Source: Bacteroides sp. 43_108 (GTDB lineage: Bacteria; Bacteroidota; Bacteroidia; Bacteroidales; Bacteroidaceae). From it: 9,266 nucleotides of DNA. The translations under genes were made by a program, and so were the position numbers. The notes beneath the pieces are model-generated. The model did no database searches, was not told the origin of the DNA, and was given only the letters and a program-made list of their open reading frames with translations. This document shows, in pieces, positions 1 to 9,266 of the stretch; the stretch's first letter is position 1, and the number at the start of each line of letters is the position of its first letter. The stretch covers positions 1 through 9,266 of the forward strand of contig MNQS01000159.1 of assembly GCA_001915545.1 (NCBI GenBank), read 5' to 3'.

Positions 1-515
1 GGCATCACCGGCACATCCGCCCAGTCGTACCACGGCGAAACACCAATCTGTTCCGAAAGCTCATAAATCCCATAAATCGTTCCGCGTTTGTCACTTCCCA
101 CAATGACGAGCGCCTCATCCACTCCGTTCAAGGGAGCAGATATCACGGTCATCAGGTATTTCTCATTCTTGCCCTCCAGCAACGAAGCATCTATCTTTTT
201 CGCCTTTACCAATTCCCGGATATAACGGCTTTTCAACGTACCTACCATAACCATACGCTTTACACCGGGAGTATAGCATAACCCGGCAGCCCGGCCACTC
301 ACCCGTTTAAAGTCATTCTGAAGATTCCTTACTGCTATCATCACACCGGCATCTTCCTGCTCGTCCACCAATATTTCATTGGCCACTCCGTTTTCCATCA
401 GTGTGAAACGGTCGGGAGCCAGCCGGTCGAAAGTAATCCCTTTATGATCTATAGCTCCTACATTCAGGCACAAGGTGGAGAACAAGAATATCCCCACACA
501 TTTTTTTAGTTTCAT
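1..515 (-). CDS. GH115 xylan alpha-1,2-glucuronidase, N-terminal part (cut by the window edge)
   Basis: Reading the minus strand from the ATG at 515 gives 171 uninterrupted codons running off the left edge. The start MKLKKCVGIFLFSTLCLNVG is a short basic n-region plus a hydrophobic core, a type I signal peptide probably cleaved near GA-ID at residues 21-22; no proper lipobox is seen. The segment VGSDKRGTIYGIYELSEQIG (about residues 139-158), followed by SPWYDWADVPV, is the conserved stretch I recognise from GH115 enzymes. Family knowledge: GH115 enzymes remove glucuronic acid or 4-O-methylglucuronic acid from xylan, including internal decorations, and are usually 800 or more residues. Only the N-terminal accessory domain is visible here; the catalytic barrel and its residues lie outside. 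The start is 12 bases after the stop of the upstream GH43 gene, so it is the third gene of the same operon. The family call is fairly secure; integrity of the rest cannot be judged. Confidence 0.85.
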   Translation of the reverse strand, partial: MKLKKCVGIFLFSTLCLNVGAIDHKGITFDRLAPDRFTLMENGVANEILVDEQEDAGVMIAVRNLQNDFKRVSGRAAGLCYTPGVKRMVMVGTLKSRYIRELVKAKKIDASLLEGKNEKYLMTVISAPLNGVDEALVIVGSDKRGTIYGIYELSEQIGVSPWYDWADVPVM

Positions 516-527
516 TCTATTCACTTT

Positions 528-2027
528 TTAGTTACCGTACTCAAAATAATCTATATCCACATATCCTCCCAAATCTTTAGTAGCATAATTAAAAATAGCA
601 AACTTGCTTCCCATAAAGAATTTGGTATAATCAAAAACCTCGCCCTCCATACGAAGATAGACCACCTCTTTTTCACAATCTATGCGTTCCTTCTCCAGTA
701 CTTCCACAGCAGTCACCCTTTTTTCCCGGTCCGAAAGACTGACAGACTGATGTGACATCACCCACTGCTTTTTCCCGTTCTCCATGACCACAGCCAGCAC
801 TCCGGACAACCCATTAAAAGCACTGAAGCCCGCAACATCCCCTTCTTTCATCTTCGAGACATCCATAGCTACCACACCGCTGCATTTCGGCCCGCTCATA
901 CGCTGGGTCAAGGTATTGGGAGCCAGAAACAGATTATCCACCACCCTTCCGGTCCTCAACCGCAGGAAACCCGGACGCTCTGTCAGCGACCAGCAATCGT
1001 CCAACGGATTATGGTTCCACTGCCAGTTCAAGCTCAACCGGTCGGTGTCGAAATCATCACTTCCCATGATACTTCCTTTACACTTCTCTCCGGAAGCAGG
1101 CATCTCCATACACTCGGGCACACGTCCGTCCGCATCTCCCAGTATCGGCCAACCGTCTTCCCAGCGGCAGGGCATCAATGTGGGCACACGCCCTATGCCG
1201 CCCCTATCTTGAAAAATAAAGCCATACCAGTTTCCGTCAGGAGTATCGACTATACAGCCTTGTCCCACGCCACCATATCCTTGAAATTCGGTTTCTAAAA
1301 TCACCTTTTTCTCATACGGACCGGTTATCTGGTCGGCACGATAGCACACCTCACGACGCAACCGTCCGGGAATGCTCCAGTCCATGGAAATCATCATCAC
1401 GTAATATCTGCCGTTATGCTTGAATGCCTGACTTCCTTCCAGAAGTCCCTGCTCGTCGGCATCCCGCTCGAATATCTTTTGGTCTATACCTCCCGGCTCC
1501 ACATCGCTCAGGTCGCTCTTGAGCTGACGAAGTTGTCCGGTGCCATAAAACAGATAGACTTTGCCGTCATCATCAAAAAACAAAGAAGCATCATGATGAT
1601 GAGGCGGACGGGAGACTAATGTCCATTCGCCCGCCGGATCTTCGGCGGTATAGATATAACCACGATGAGGTTCATCATTGGGTGAGAACCATACATAGAA
1701 CCGTCCGTCATGATAGCGGATGCTGGAGGCCCATTGTCCGCGACCATATACCGTGCCTTCCTTCAAATCATAACGGGGCAAGTCAGTAAGCCGTTGAAAC
1801 ACATAACTGATCGTTTCCCAATGCACCAAGTCCTTTGAACGCATCACCGGACAACCCGGCATCAGGTGCATGGTGGTGCTTACCAGATAGTAATAGTTTC
1901 CCACCCTTATCATGGAAGGGTCAGGTACATCCGCCTCAATCACCGGATTATGGAAGATTTCCCGTTGTTGTGCAAACGCCCCCGACAAACCAATGAAGCA
2001 GGTAATAATAATAATGATCTTCTTCAT
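528..2027 (-). CDS. GH43 beta-xylosidase / alpha-L-arabinofuranosidase with C-terminal GH43_C2 domain
   Basis: This 499-residue exported glycosidase has a signal peptide at residues 1-19 (KK, then IIIIITCFIGLSG, cleavage after AFA). The five-bladed GH43 propeller spans about 26-310. The inverting GH43 triad can be placed: general base D36 in VPDPSM, pKa-modulating D146 in HHHDAS, and general acid E197 in LLEGSQ. From about residue 322 (SDDFD) to the end is a concanavalin-like sandwich of the GH43_C2 (beta-xylosidase C-terminal) type, closing with DIDYFEYGN. This two-domain layout is typical of GH43_12-like enzymes in Bacteroides xylan loci; the subfamily is my estimate. It should release terminal arabinose or xylose from arabinoxylan or its oligosaccharides in the periplasm or on the cell surface. 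Which sugar it prefers cannot be read from the sequence. It lies 8 bases after the GH43-CE1 gene and 12 before GH115, so it is co-transcribed with both. Length is normal and no damage is seen. Confidence 0.9.
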   Translation of the reverse strand: MKKIIIIITCFIGLSGAFAQQREIFHNPVIEADVPDPSMIRVGNYYYLVSTTMHLMPGCPVMRSKDLVHWETISYVFQRLTDLPRYDLKEGTVYGRGQWASSIRYHDGRFYVWFSPNDEPHRGYIYTAEDPAGEWTLVSRPPHHHDASLFFDDDGKVYLFYGTGQLRQLKSDLSDVEPGGIDQKIFERDADEQGLLEGSQAFKHNGRYYVMMISMDWSIPGRLRREVCYRADQITGPYEKKVILETEFQGYGGVGQGCIVDTPDGNWYGFIFQDRGGIGRVPTLMPCRWEDGWPILGDADGRVPECMEMPASGEKCKGSIMGSDDFDTDRLSLNWQWNHNPLDDCWSLTERPGFLRLRTGRVVDNLFLAPNTLTQRMSGPKCSGVVAMDVSKMKEGDVAGFSAFNGLSGVLAVVMENGKKQWVMSHQSVSLSDREKRVTAVEVLEKERIDCEKEVVYLRMEGEVFDYTKFFMGSKFAIFNYATKDLGGYVDIDYFEYGN

Positions 2028-2035
2028 TTCTTTTT

Positions 2036-4573
<2,538 letters not shown>

Positions 4574-4604
4574 TTACGTTCCGTTCTTCACTGCTCAACA
4601 AGAG

Positions 4605-4612
4605 CAAAGGTA
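4605..4612 (-). promoter_or_regulatory. Predicted -7 element of the GH43-CE1/GH43/GH115 operon
   Basis: Read on the minus strand these bases are TACCTTTG, an exact match to the Bacteroides primary sigma factor -7 consensus TAnnTTTG. It ends 55 bases before the ATG at 4549, giving a leader of roughly 50 nt. No TTTG-like -33 element is found at the usual 19-21 base spacing. That is expected for a promoter needing an activator, and the direct-repeat operator begins about 29 bases upstream of the box. The transcription start is inferred. Confidence 0.55.
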
Positions 4613-4635
4613 AGGACATTCGCCTTATATCGGAG

Positions 4636-4671
4636 TGTAACCATGTTACATAGTCCTTTTTCCATGTTACA
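4636..4671. promoter_or_regulatory. Candidate operator for the HTCS AraC domain: 10-bp direct repeat with 21-bp period plus an inverted half
   Basis: CCATGTTACA occurs exactly at 4641-4650 and again at 4662-4671, so equivalent bases are 21 bp apart, two helical turns. AraC-family proteins often bind tandem direct half-sites with this spacing on one face of the helix. The copy nearer the operon promoter also forms a palindrome, TGTAAC-CAT-GTTACA (4636-4650). The pair sits immediately upstream of where the missing -33 box of the minus-strand enzyme promoter should be, the usual place for an activator contacting polymerase. It is about 70 bases from the HTCS -7 box. The repeat is seen directly; binding by the adjacent HTCS is inference. 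Confidence 0.6.
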
Positions 4672-4741
4672 AACCTGCCCGATATGGCACAAAGTACCGA
4701 AATTACTCCTTATTTATTAGGCTATATATTCTTTTTTGAAT

Positions 4742-4749
4742 TATTTTTG
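4742..4749 (+). promoter_or_regulatory. Predicted -7 element of the HTCS gene
   Basis: TATTTTTG matches the Bacteroides -7 consensus TAnnTTTG and lies 30 bases before the HTCS start codon, implying a short leader of about 25 nt. The -33 position is poor: TTAG at 4717-4720 is at about the right spacing. The surrounding region is strongly A/T-rich. A weak constitutive promoter is plausible for a sensor regulator; this is a motif-only call. Confidence 0.4.
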
Positions 4750-4779
4750 TGCACCTGAATTTACTGGGATATTTATATT

Positions 4780-7700
4780 ATGATGAAACATACGATTCTT
4801 ATACTATTTCTTTTTCTGTCTTTGTTGTGCCACGGACAATCGTACAAATTCTTCACAACAGACAGGGAACTTTCCAGCAGTCTGATCAACAAAATATATC
4901 AGGACCGGAACGGCATGATATGGATTGCCACCGAAGACGGACTGAACCGCTATGACGGAGCCAAGTTCATCACCTACAAGCATGACCCGGAAAACGAGTA
5001 CTCCCTCTGCCATAACTACGTACGAGTGCTGTACGAGGACAGCAAAGGACGGTTGTTCGTAGGAACCTATAACGGTATACAGCTATACGATCCGGAAACC
5101 GACAGCTTCAGCGCGCGAGCGCAATGGGAAGACGGAAAGACTTTTGACAGCAATATCATGTCCATTCTGGAACGTAGGAACGGAGAAATATGGGTATCGG
5201 GAAACAACTTGTGTACCATAACCATCACACAGGGGAAACTGACTGCACACAAACTGGACTTACCTATCCCCACCCAAATGACAGACTACATGATAGAGGA
5301 CAGACAACACAATCTTTGGGTAACACAGGGTGAGAATGGTATCTACCGCCTCTCTGTGGACAATAAAAGCAAGCACTTTCTGAAACAAGAGAAGGGAATG
5401 ACCATTGTGGACCTCTATGAAGACAACTACGGAGACATCTACCTGGCAACCATAGGCAAAGGATTGCTGAAATATAACCAACCAGCAGAAGAGTTCATTC
5501 CTATCCTTTATAAAGGAAAACAAAACCTGCCTATCAAATCCATCTGCCAGATAAGCCAAAACGAGCTTTGCCTGGGCACGGACGGGAAAGGCACCAAGAT
5601 TTTCAACATCCCCAAACAGCTCATCACGGATTACCCTTTTGATAATAATTACCTCGACTCCGGTACCTCCAAAGTACACTCCGTCCTGAAAGACAATGCA
5701 GGAAACCTATGGATAGCCATTTACCAGAAAGGGGTTATGATGATTCCCGCACAGCCCAACAGTTTCAAGTACATAGGCTACAAATCAATAAACAAGAATA
5801 TCATCGGCTCCAACTGTATCACCTCACTCTGCCGCGACCACAAAGGCATATTATGGATAGGTACTGACAACGACGGCATATACGGCATCACCACAGAACT
5901 GAAGCAAAAAGTCCATTATGCCCCACATGACAGCCCCTCTTCGGTTCCTTCCACCGTTTTCGGCCTGTATGAAGACTCTGAACATAATCTGTGGTTCGGA
6001 TCCTATACCAACGGACTAGGCAGACTGGATAAGAAAACAGGACAGTGCAGCTATCTGCAGAATCTGACAGACAAGAATGGAAACCGTATCCAACGCGTGT
6101 ATGATCTGGTTGAAGACCAGGACAAACGACTCTGGATAGCCACCATGGGAGCCGGACTTTTCTATTATGACTTGAAGACAGGACAGTCTGTATATGACCC
6201 TAAATTCAATGCTGCCACCAAAAAATATAAATGGATAAGCTGTCTTTTGTACGCCGGTGACAACCACCTTTATGTAGGAACGTATGACGGAATAAGATGT
6301 ATAGACCTGAGCACCGACGACTTCAAGACTGAAGAAATCCTATCCAGACACATCATCCACTCCCTTTATGAAGACCCCCAAGGCAACATCTGGATAGGCA
6401 ATTCCGAAGGACTGGCAGAATGGAATCCCCAAACCCAGCAACTAAAGACCTACACCACCGCCCACGGACTATCCAGTAACGCCGTATATGCTATCAAAGG
6501 AGACGGGCAGGACAACTTATGGATAAGCACCAATGCCGGAATGTCACGTTTTAATCTGAATACCCACACGTTCAGCAATTTCTATGCAGACGACGGTCTG
6601 CAAGGAAATGAATTCAGCAAAAACGCCTCTTTTGCCGACCACAACGGCATACTCTGGTTTGGAGGTACAAACGGAATTACCTATTTCAATCCTCAAGAGA
6701 TTACGAATCCCGCAAAAAAATGGAACGTACGCATCATCGACTTCTATCTGCACGACCAACCCATAAGGAAAGGAATGTTGTCGGGCGGAAAAGAAATCAT
6801 AAACACCTCCGTCTTTGAGGCCCGGGATTTCCACTTGTCACATAACGACAACGCTTTCAGCATCGAGTTCTCTACCCGCGAACTAAATAATTCCGAACGT
6901 ATCACGTATCTATATACCATAAACAACACCCCCTGGGTCAAACTTCCCAAAGGAGTCAACCGAGTGTCATTCAGCGACCTTCCCCCCGGCGATTATCATT
7001 TCCGGATCAAAGCCGAAGATTATCTGCTGGAATCCGACACCGATGAAATCACCATTCACATCGCACCGGCATGGTGGGCATCGGGCTGGGCCATGCTGAT
7101 CTATGCCTTATTGGCAGTAGCAGCCGTCTATGGCATCATCCTGCAAATGAGACACCGTTACCGCATAAGACAGGAAATGATGCAACATATCCATGCCGAA
7201 CAGATAAACGAAGCCAAGCTACAGTTTTTCATCAACATCTCCCACGAAATACGTACTCCGATGTCACTCATCATCAGTCCTTTGCAAAAACTGATGACAA
7301 ACGATACAGACCACGAACGGCAAAAGAACTACCGCATCATCTGGCGCAATTCCGAAAGAATCCTGCGGCTGGTAAACCAATTGATGGATATACGCAAGAT
7401 AGACAAAGGACAGATGTCACTCGTTTTCCGTGAAACCGAAATGACCGGATTCATTAATGATTTGTGTGAAACCTTTACAGAACAAGCGAACAAAAAACAA
7501 ATTACTTTGCAGTTCCACCACGAGGGCGCCGACCACTTAAAATTGTGGGTGGACCCGGTGAACTTCGACAAAATTATCCTGAACATCCTGTCCAATGCCT
7601 TCAAATTCACCCCCGAAGGAGGCAGTGTGGACATACGGCTACGCACCGGTAAGGACTCCACCCTGCCGAAACCATTGCAACAGTATGCCGAAATCACCGT

Positions 7701-8778
7701 GACCGACAGCGGAATAGGAATCGCCCCCAAAGAAACAGAACACATATTCGAACGCTTTTACCAGATACGGAATAGCCAAAACAACTCAAACATAGGCACC
7801 GGTATCGGGCTGCACCTCACCCGCTCACTGGTGGAACTTCATCATGGAGACATCCGTGTAGAAAATAATCCGGACGGACAACCGGGATGCAGCTTTATCA
7901 TCCGTATGCCTCTGGGATGCGCCCATCTGCGCAAAGAAGAAATGGAAGCCGACAAAGCTCCTCTCTTCCACACTCCGGCTCCGGTCCTCCCTGTTCCTTA
8001 TGAAACCGAGGAAGAAGAAAACGGAAAAACACGAACCAAAACGAAATACAAAGTACTGGTGGTAGAAGACGATGAAGATATACGCCGCTATATCTGCCGT
8101 GAACTGGCAAGCGATTACCATACCCTGGAAAGCTGCAACGGCAAGGAGGCACTGGAAAGCATCTTCAATAAAACCCCGGACTTGGTAATAAGTGATGTCA
8201 TGATGCCCGAAATGGACGGACTTACCTTATGCCGCAAAATAAAGCAAAATGTGAACCTGAACCACATCCCGGTAATACTGCTCACTGCCAAGACACGGGA
8301 GGAAGACAATCTGGAAGGTCTGGAAACAGGAGCCGACGCCTACATGACCAAACCTTTCCATATAGAGATATTGAGGAAAACGACCGCCAACCTGATCCGC
8401 AGTCGTGAACGGCTACGCAATACCTATACCGGACAACAGACCCAAGGGGATAAGGTACAACCAATAGAAGTACAGTCCCCCGATGACAAACTGATGGAAC
8501 GAATCATGCGGGTCATCAACGAAAACCTGAGCAACCCGAACCTCACCGTGGAGATGATTACCACCGAGGTAGGCATTAGCCGCGTGCACTTGCACCGTAA
8601 ACTGAAAGAACTGACCAACCAGACCACACGGAGAACTGTTGTCGAAGAAACGGTACACCATAGCCGAAGTGGCGGACTTGACCGGATTCACCAATCCCAA
8701 CAATTTCTCGACCGCTTTCAAGGATCTGTACGGAATGCCTCCCAGCATGTACATGGAACAGCATTTGAAACAGGATAA
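4780..8778 (+). CDS. Hybrid two-component system sensor/regulator (HTCS), C-terminally frameshifted
   Basis: The single-chain regulator has 1332 codons as read. Signal peptide is 1-20 (ILILFLFLSLLCHGQ). Fourteen propeller blades with D-x-x-G-x-[IL]-W-[IV]-[GA]-T-like motifs (about 21-640) make two 7-blade sensor domains. A Y_Y_Y domain follows (about 690-762), then a membrane helix (about 767-789). The kinase has phospho-acceptor H822 in ISHEIRTP, N-box N935/N939, DSGIG 976-980 and GTGIGL 1006-1011. The receiver (about 1089-1205) has acidic E1096-D1098, phospho-acceptor D1139 in ISDVMMP, and K1191 in TKPF. The AraC domain starts at about 1236, and its first helix-turn-helix (VGISRVHLHRKLKELT) is intact. 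After R1284 (base 8631) homology stops: the last 48 residues are out of frame, and the native second helix-turn-helix continues in the +1 frame to 8797. Sensing and phosphotransfer could survive, but DNA binding probably does not. It faces away from the enzyme operon and presumably controls it. Confidence 0.93.
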   Translation: MMKHTILILFLFLSLLCHGQSYKFFTTDRELSSSLINKIYQDRNGMIWIATEDGLNRYDGAKFITYKHDPENEYSLCHNYVRVLYEDSKGRLFVGTYNGIQLYDPETDSFSARAQWEDGKTFDSNIMSILERRNGEIWVSGNNLCTITITQGKLTAHKLDLPIPTQMTDYMIEDRQHNLWVTQGENGIYRLSVDNKSKHFLKQEKGMTIVDLYEDNYGDIYLATIGKGLLKYNQPAEEFIPILYKGKQNLPIKSICQISQNELCLGTDGKGTKIFNIPKQLITDYPFDNNYLDSGTSKVHSVLKDNAGNLWIAIYQKGVMMIPAQPNSFKYIGYKSINKNIIGSNCITSLCRDHKGILWIGTDNDGIYGITTELKQKVHYAPHDSPSSVPSTVFGLYEDSEHNLWFGSYTNGLGRLDKKTGQCSYLQNLTDKNGNRIQRVYDLVEDQDKRLWIATMGAGLFYYDLKTGQSVYDPKFNAATKKYKWISCLLYAGDNHLYVGTYDGIRCIDLSTDDFKTEEILSRHIIHSLYEDPQGNIWIGNSEGLAEWNPQTQQLKTYTTAHGLSSNAVYAIKGDGQDNLWISTNAGMSRFNLNTHTFSNFYADDGLQGNEFSKNASFADHNGILWFGGTNGITYFNPQEITNPAKKWNVRIIDFYLHDQPIRKGMLSGGKEIINTSVFEARDFHLSHNDNAFSIEFSTRELNNSERITYLYTINNTPWVKLPKGVNRVSFSDLPPGDYHFRIKAEDYLLESDTDEITIHIAPAWWASGWAMLIYALLAVAAVYGIILQMRHRYRIRQEMMQHIHAEQINEAKLQFFINISHEIRTPMSLIISPLQKLMTNDTDHERQKNYRIIWRNSERILRLVNQLMDIRKIDKGQMSLVFRETEMTGFINDLCETFTEQANKKQITLQFHHEGADHLKLWVDPVNFDKIILNILSNAFKFTPEGGSVDIRLRTGKDSTLPKPLQQYAEITVTDSGIGIAPKETEHIFERFYQIRNSQNNSNIGTGIGLHLTRSLVELHHGDIRVENNPDGQPGCSFIIRMPLGCAHLRKEEMEADKAPLFHTPAPVLPVPYETEEEENGKTRTKTKYKVLVVEDDEDIRRYICRELASDYHTLESCNGKEALESIFNKTPDLVISDVMMPEMDGLTLCRKIKQNVNLNHIPVILLTAKTREEDNLEGLETGADAYMTKPFHIEILRKTTANLIRSRERLRNTYTGQQTQGDKVQPIEVQSPDDKLMERIMRVINENLSNPNLTVEMITTEVGISRVHLHRKLKELTNQTTRRTVVEETVHHSRSGGLDRIHQSQQFLDRFQGSVRNASQHVHGTAFETG

Positions 8779-8797
8779 GAATAAGGAAGAGAACTGA
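8633..8797 (+). pseudogene. Displaced C-terminal fragment of the HTCS AraC domain (+1 frame)
   Basis: Translated in the +1 frame relative to the HTCS, this stretch gives 54 residues. They include ELLSKKRYTIAEVADLTGF, then TNPNNFSTAFKDLYGMPPS, ending KEEN before TGA at 8795-8797. That is the second helix-turn-helix and C-terminal end of an AraC-family domain, exactly what the upstream frame lacks. Between R1284 and this ELL, family members normally carry about 12 residues of linker helix (a DFIRNIRLKQAA-like segment). Only one base remains between the two frames, so about 35 bases are missing; 35 is 2 modulo 3, which accounts for the frame change. The fragment has no start of its own and is not expected to be translated separately. 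Confidence 0.88.
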
Positions 8798-8819
8798 AAA
8801 TAATTTCCGGTTCTCTTTT
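8787..8819 (+). terminator. Possible intrinsic terminator of the HTCS gene
   Basis: AAGAGAAC (8787-8794) pairs with GTTCTCTT (8810-8817). The 15-base interior can extend the stem partly, and the right arm runs straight into TTTT. The stem overlaps the last codons of the native HTCS frame and its TGA. The stem is only moderately strong and the T-tract is short, so this is a tentative call. Confidence 0.4.
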
Positions 8820-9201
8820 CCACCAAGTACAGACCCAGTTTCCGCCGAATGCAAACTTTGCGGATACAATGGTATGAACAAATACACTTTTCCTACAAAA
8901 CACTCTTACATATACCTATTTCACGAACCTTTCTTCAGTCCATTCAGTCGGCATAACTCACTATTACACAATGCATAAGGCTGACAGTAGTCCTTTCAGT
9001 CTGCTATCAGTCCTTTCAGCCGATGGAAAAATATTTCCCAAGCTCTTTCCTTACTTCAAAACATATCCGACAGGAACAGACAGACCCCATATCCACCAAT
9101 CGCAAACTACAAGCAGCAACAAGCTGTACAAGTATCCTTTACCAGCCTGATGAATACCCTAATTCCTCTGTAAGCATTCGGCCTCGTGCGTGTTTCTCTC
9201 C
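8820..9201. other. Non-coding intergenic stretch without a recognisable gene
   Basis: About 380 bases separate the HTCS end from the long hairpin near the right edge. I see no protein-like reading frame, tRNA or rRNA, and no TAnnTTTG box on either strand. The structures visible are a short palindrome GCAAA-C-TTTGC near 8850 and three related 16-mers listed separately. It may be the 3' region between the HTCS and a gene beyond the right edge, or hold a small RNA that cannot be recognised by eye. Confidence 0.5.
8936..9023 (+). repeat. Three degenerate 16-bp direct repeats
   Basis: Related 16-mers start at 8936 (CAGTCCATTCAGTCGG), 8988 (TAGTCCTTTCAGTCTG) and 9008 (CAGTCCTTTCAGCCGA). The second and third share AGTCCTTTCAG exactly and are 20 bp apart; the first and second are 52 bp apart. 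These distances are near 2 and 5 helical turns, so a protein-binding array is possible. No promoter is recognised next to them, and the function is unknown. Confidence 0.5.
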
Positions 9202-9262
9202 AAGTTATAATAAAGTCAAAAGCCAGACGAAGCATGTCTGGCTTTTGACTTTATTATAGCTT
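9202..9262. terminator. Long near-perfect hairpin, probable bidirectional terminator
   Basis: A perfect 23-bp inverted repeat has its left arm at 9206-9228 and right arm at 9236-9258 around a 7-base loop GAAGCAT. One T/G position and three more pairs extend the stem to 27 positions (9202-9262). The core AAAAGCCAGAC / GTCTGGCTTTT gives a G/C-containing stem followed by a T-rich run on both strands, so it could end transcription from either side. It may stop HTCS read-through as well as a convergent gene beyond the right edge. The perfect A/T extension is longer than a terminator needs. Confidence 0.7.
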
Positions 9263-9266
9263 TCCT

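Noticed and set aside
784..1298. Two overlapping plus-strand open frames opposite the GH43 gene
   Set aside because: Antisense to a well-supported GH43 coding region, with low-complexity Ser/Pro/His-rich translations and no motifs.
4574..4588. Tandem GAACG motif in the operon leader on the minus strand
   Set aside because: Two 5-mers are expected by chance and no partner repeats are present.
4592..4606. Small hairpin TGCTC-AACAA-GAGCA near the predicted operon transcription start
   Set aside because: A 5-bp stem is too short to claim a regulatory structure, and it overlaps the -7 box.
8629..8640. Programmed ribosomal frameshift as explanation of the HTCS frame change
   Set aside because: There is no slippery homopolymer or heptamer at the junction, and about a dozen linker-helix residues are missing, which shifting frames would not explain.
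8413..8903. Several minus-strand open frames over the HTCS 3' end
   Set aside because: They overlap the receiver and AraC coding region and its terminator, and none shows a protein-family signal.
9023..9259. A 78-codon plus-strand open frame near the right edge
   Set aside because: It runs through the whole long hairpin and its last residues are encoded by the stem. No family resemblance or ribosome binding site is seen.

Overview
The window looks like one flank of a plant-cell-wall (arabinoxylan/glucuronoxylan) polysaccharide utilization locus from a Bacteroidota gut bacterium, most likely Bacteroides or a close relative. The evidence is a hybrid two-component system (HTCS) with a 14-blade propeller sensor next to exported GH43 and GH115 enzymes, Bacteroides-type TAnnTTTG -7 elements, and weak Shine-Dalgarno sequences. 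No SusC/SusD pair lies inside the window, and the species cannot be fixed from the sequence.

Layout. The left half (1-4549) is a minus-strand operon read right to left. First comes a three-activity polypeptide (GH43 + CBM6 + CBM48-like/CE1 esterase, 2036-4549). After 8 bases comes a GH43 enzyme with a C-terminal GH43_C2 sandwich (528-2027). After 12 more bases comes the N-terminal part of a GH115 alpha-glucuronidase (1-515) that runs off the left edge. The 230-base divergent intergenic region (4550-4779) holds a consensus -7 box for the enzyme operon. Just upstream of it is an exact 10-bp direct repeat with a 21-bp period, the geometry expected for a tandem AraC-family site. A second -7 box serves the plus-strand HTCS gene.

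The right half (4780-8797) is the HTCS: signal peptide, two 7-blade propellers, Y_Y_Y domain, membrane helix, histidine kinase, receiver and AraC DNA-binding domain. Its C-terminus is broken. After residue 1284 the reading frame is lost, and the rest of the AraC domain continues in the +1 frame with the linker helix missing. This fits a deletion of about 35 bp. The open frame ends at 8778; the displaced native tail ends at 8797.

The last stretch (8798-9266) has no convincing gene. It contains a modest hairpin terminator over the native HTCS stop, three copies of a degenerate 16-mer, and a very long near-perfect hairpin (9202-9262) that looks like a bidirectional terminator.

How it fits together (inference): the HTCS would sense a xylan-derived oligosaccharide in the periplasm and bind the direct repeat to switch on the divergent operon. 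Those enzymes would remove feruloyl/acetyl esters, arabinose or xylose, and (4-O-methyl)glucuronic acid side chains. If the frameshift is real, that switch is probably disabled in this strain.
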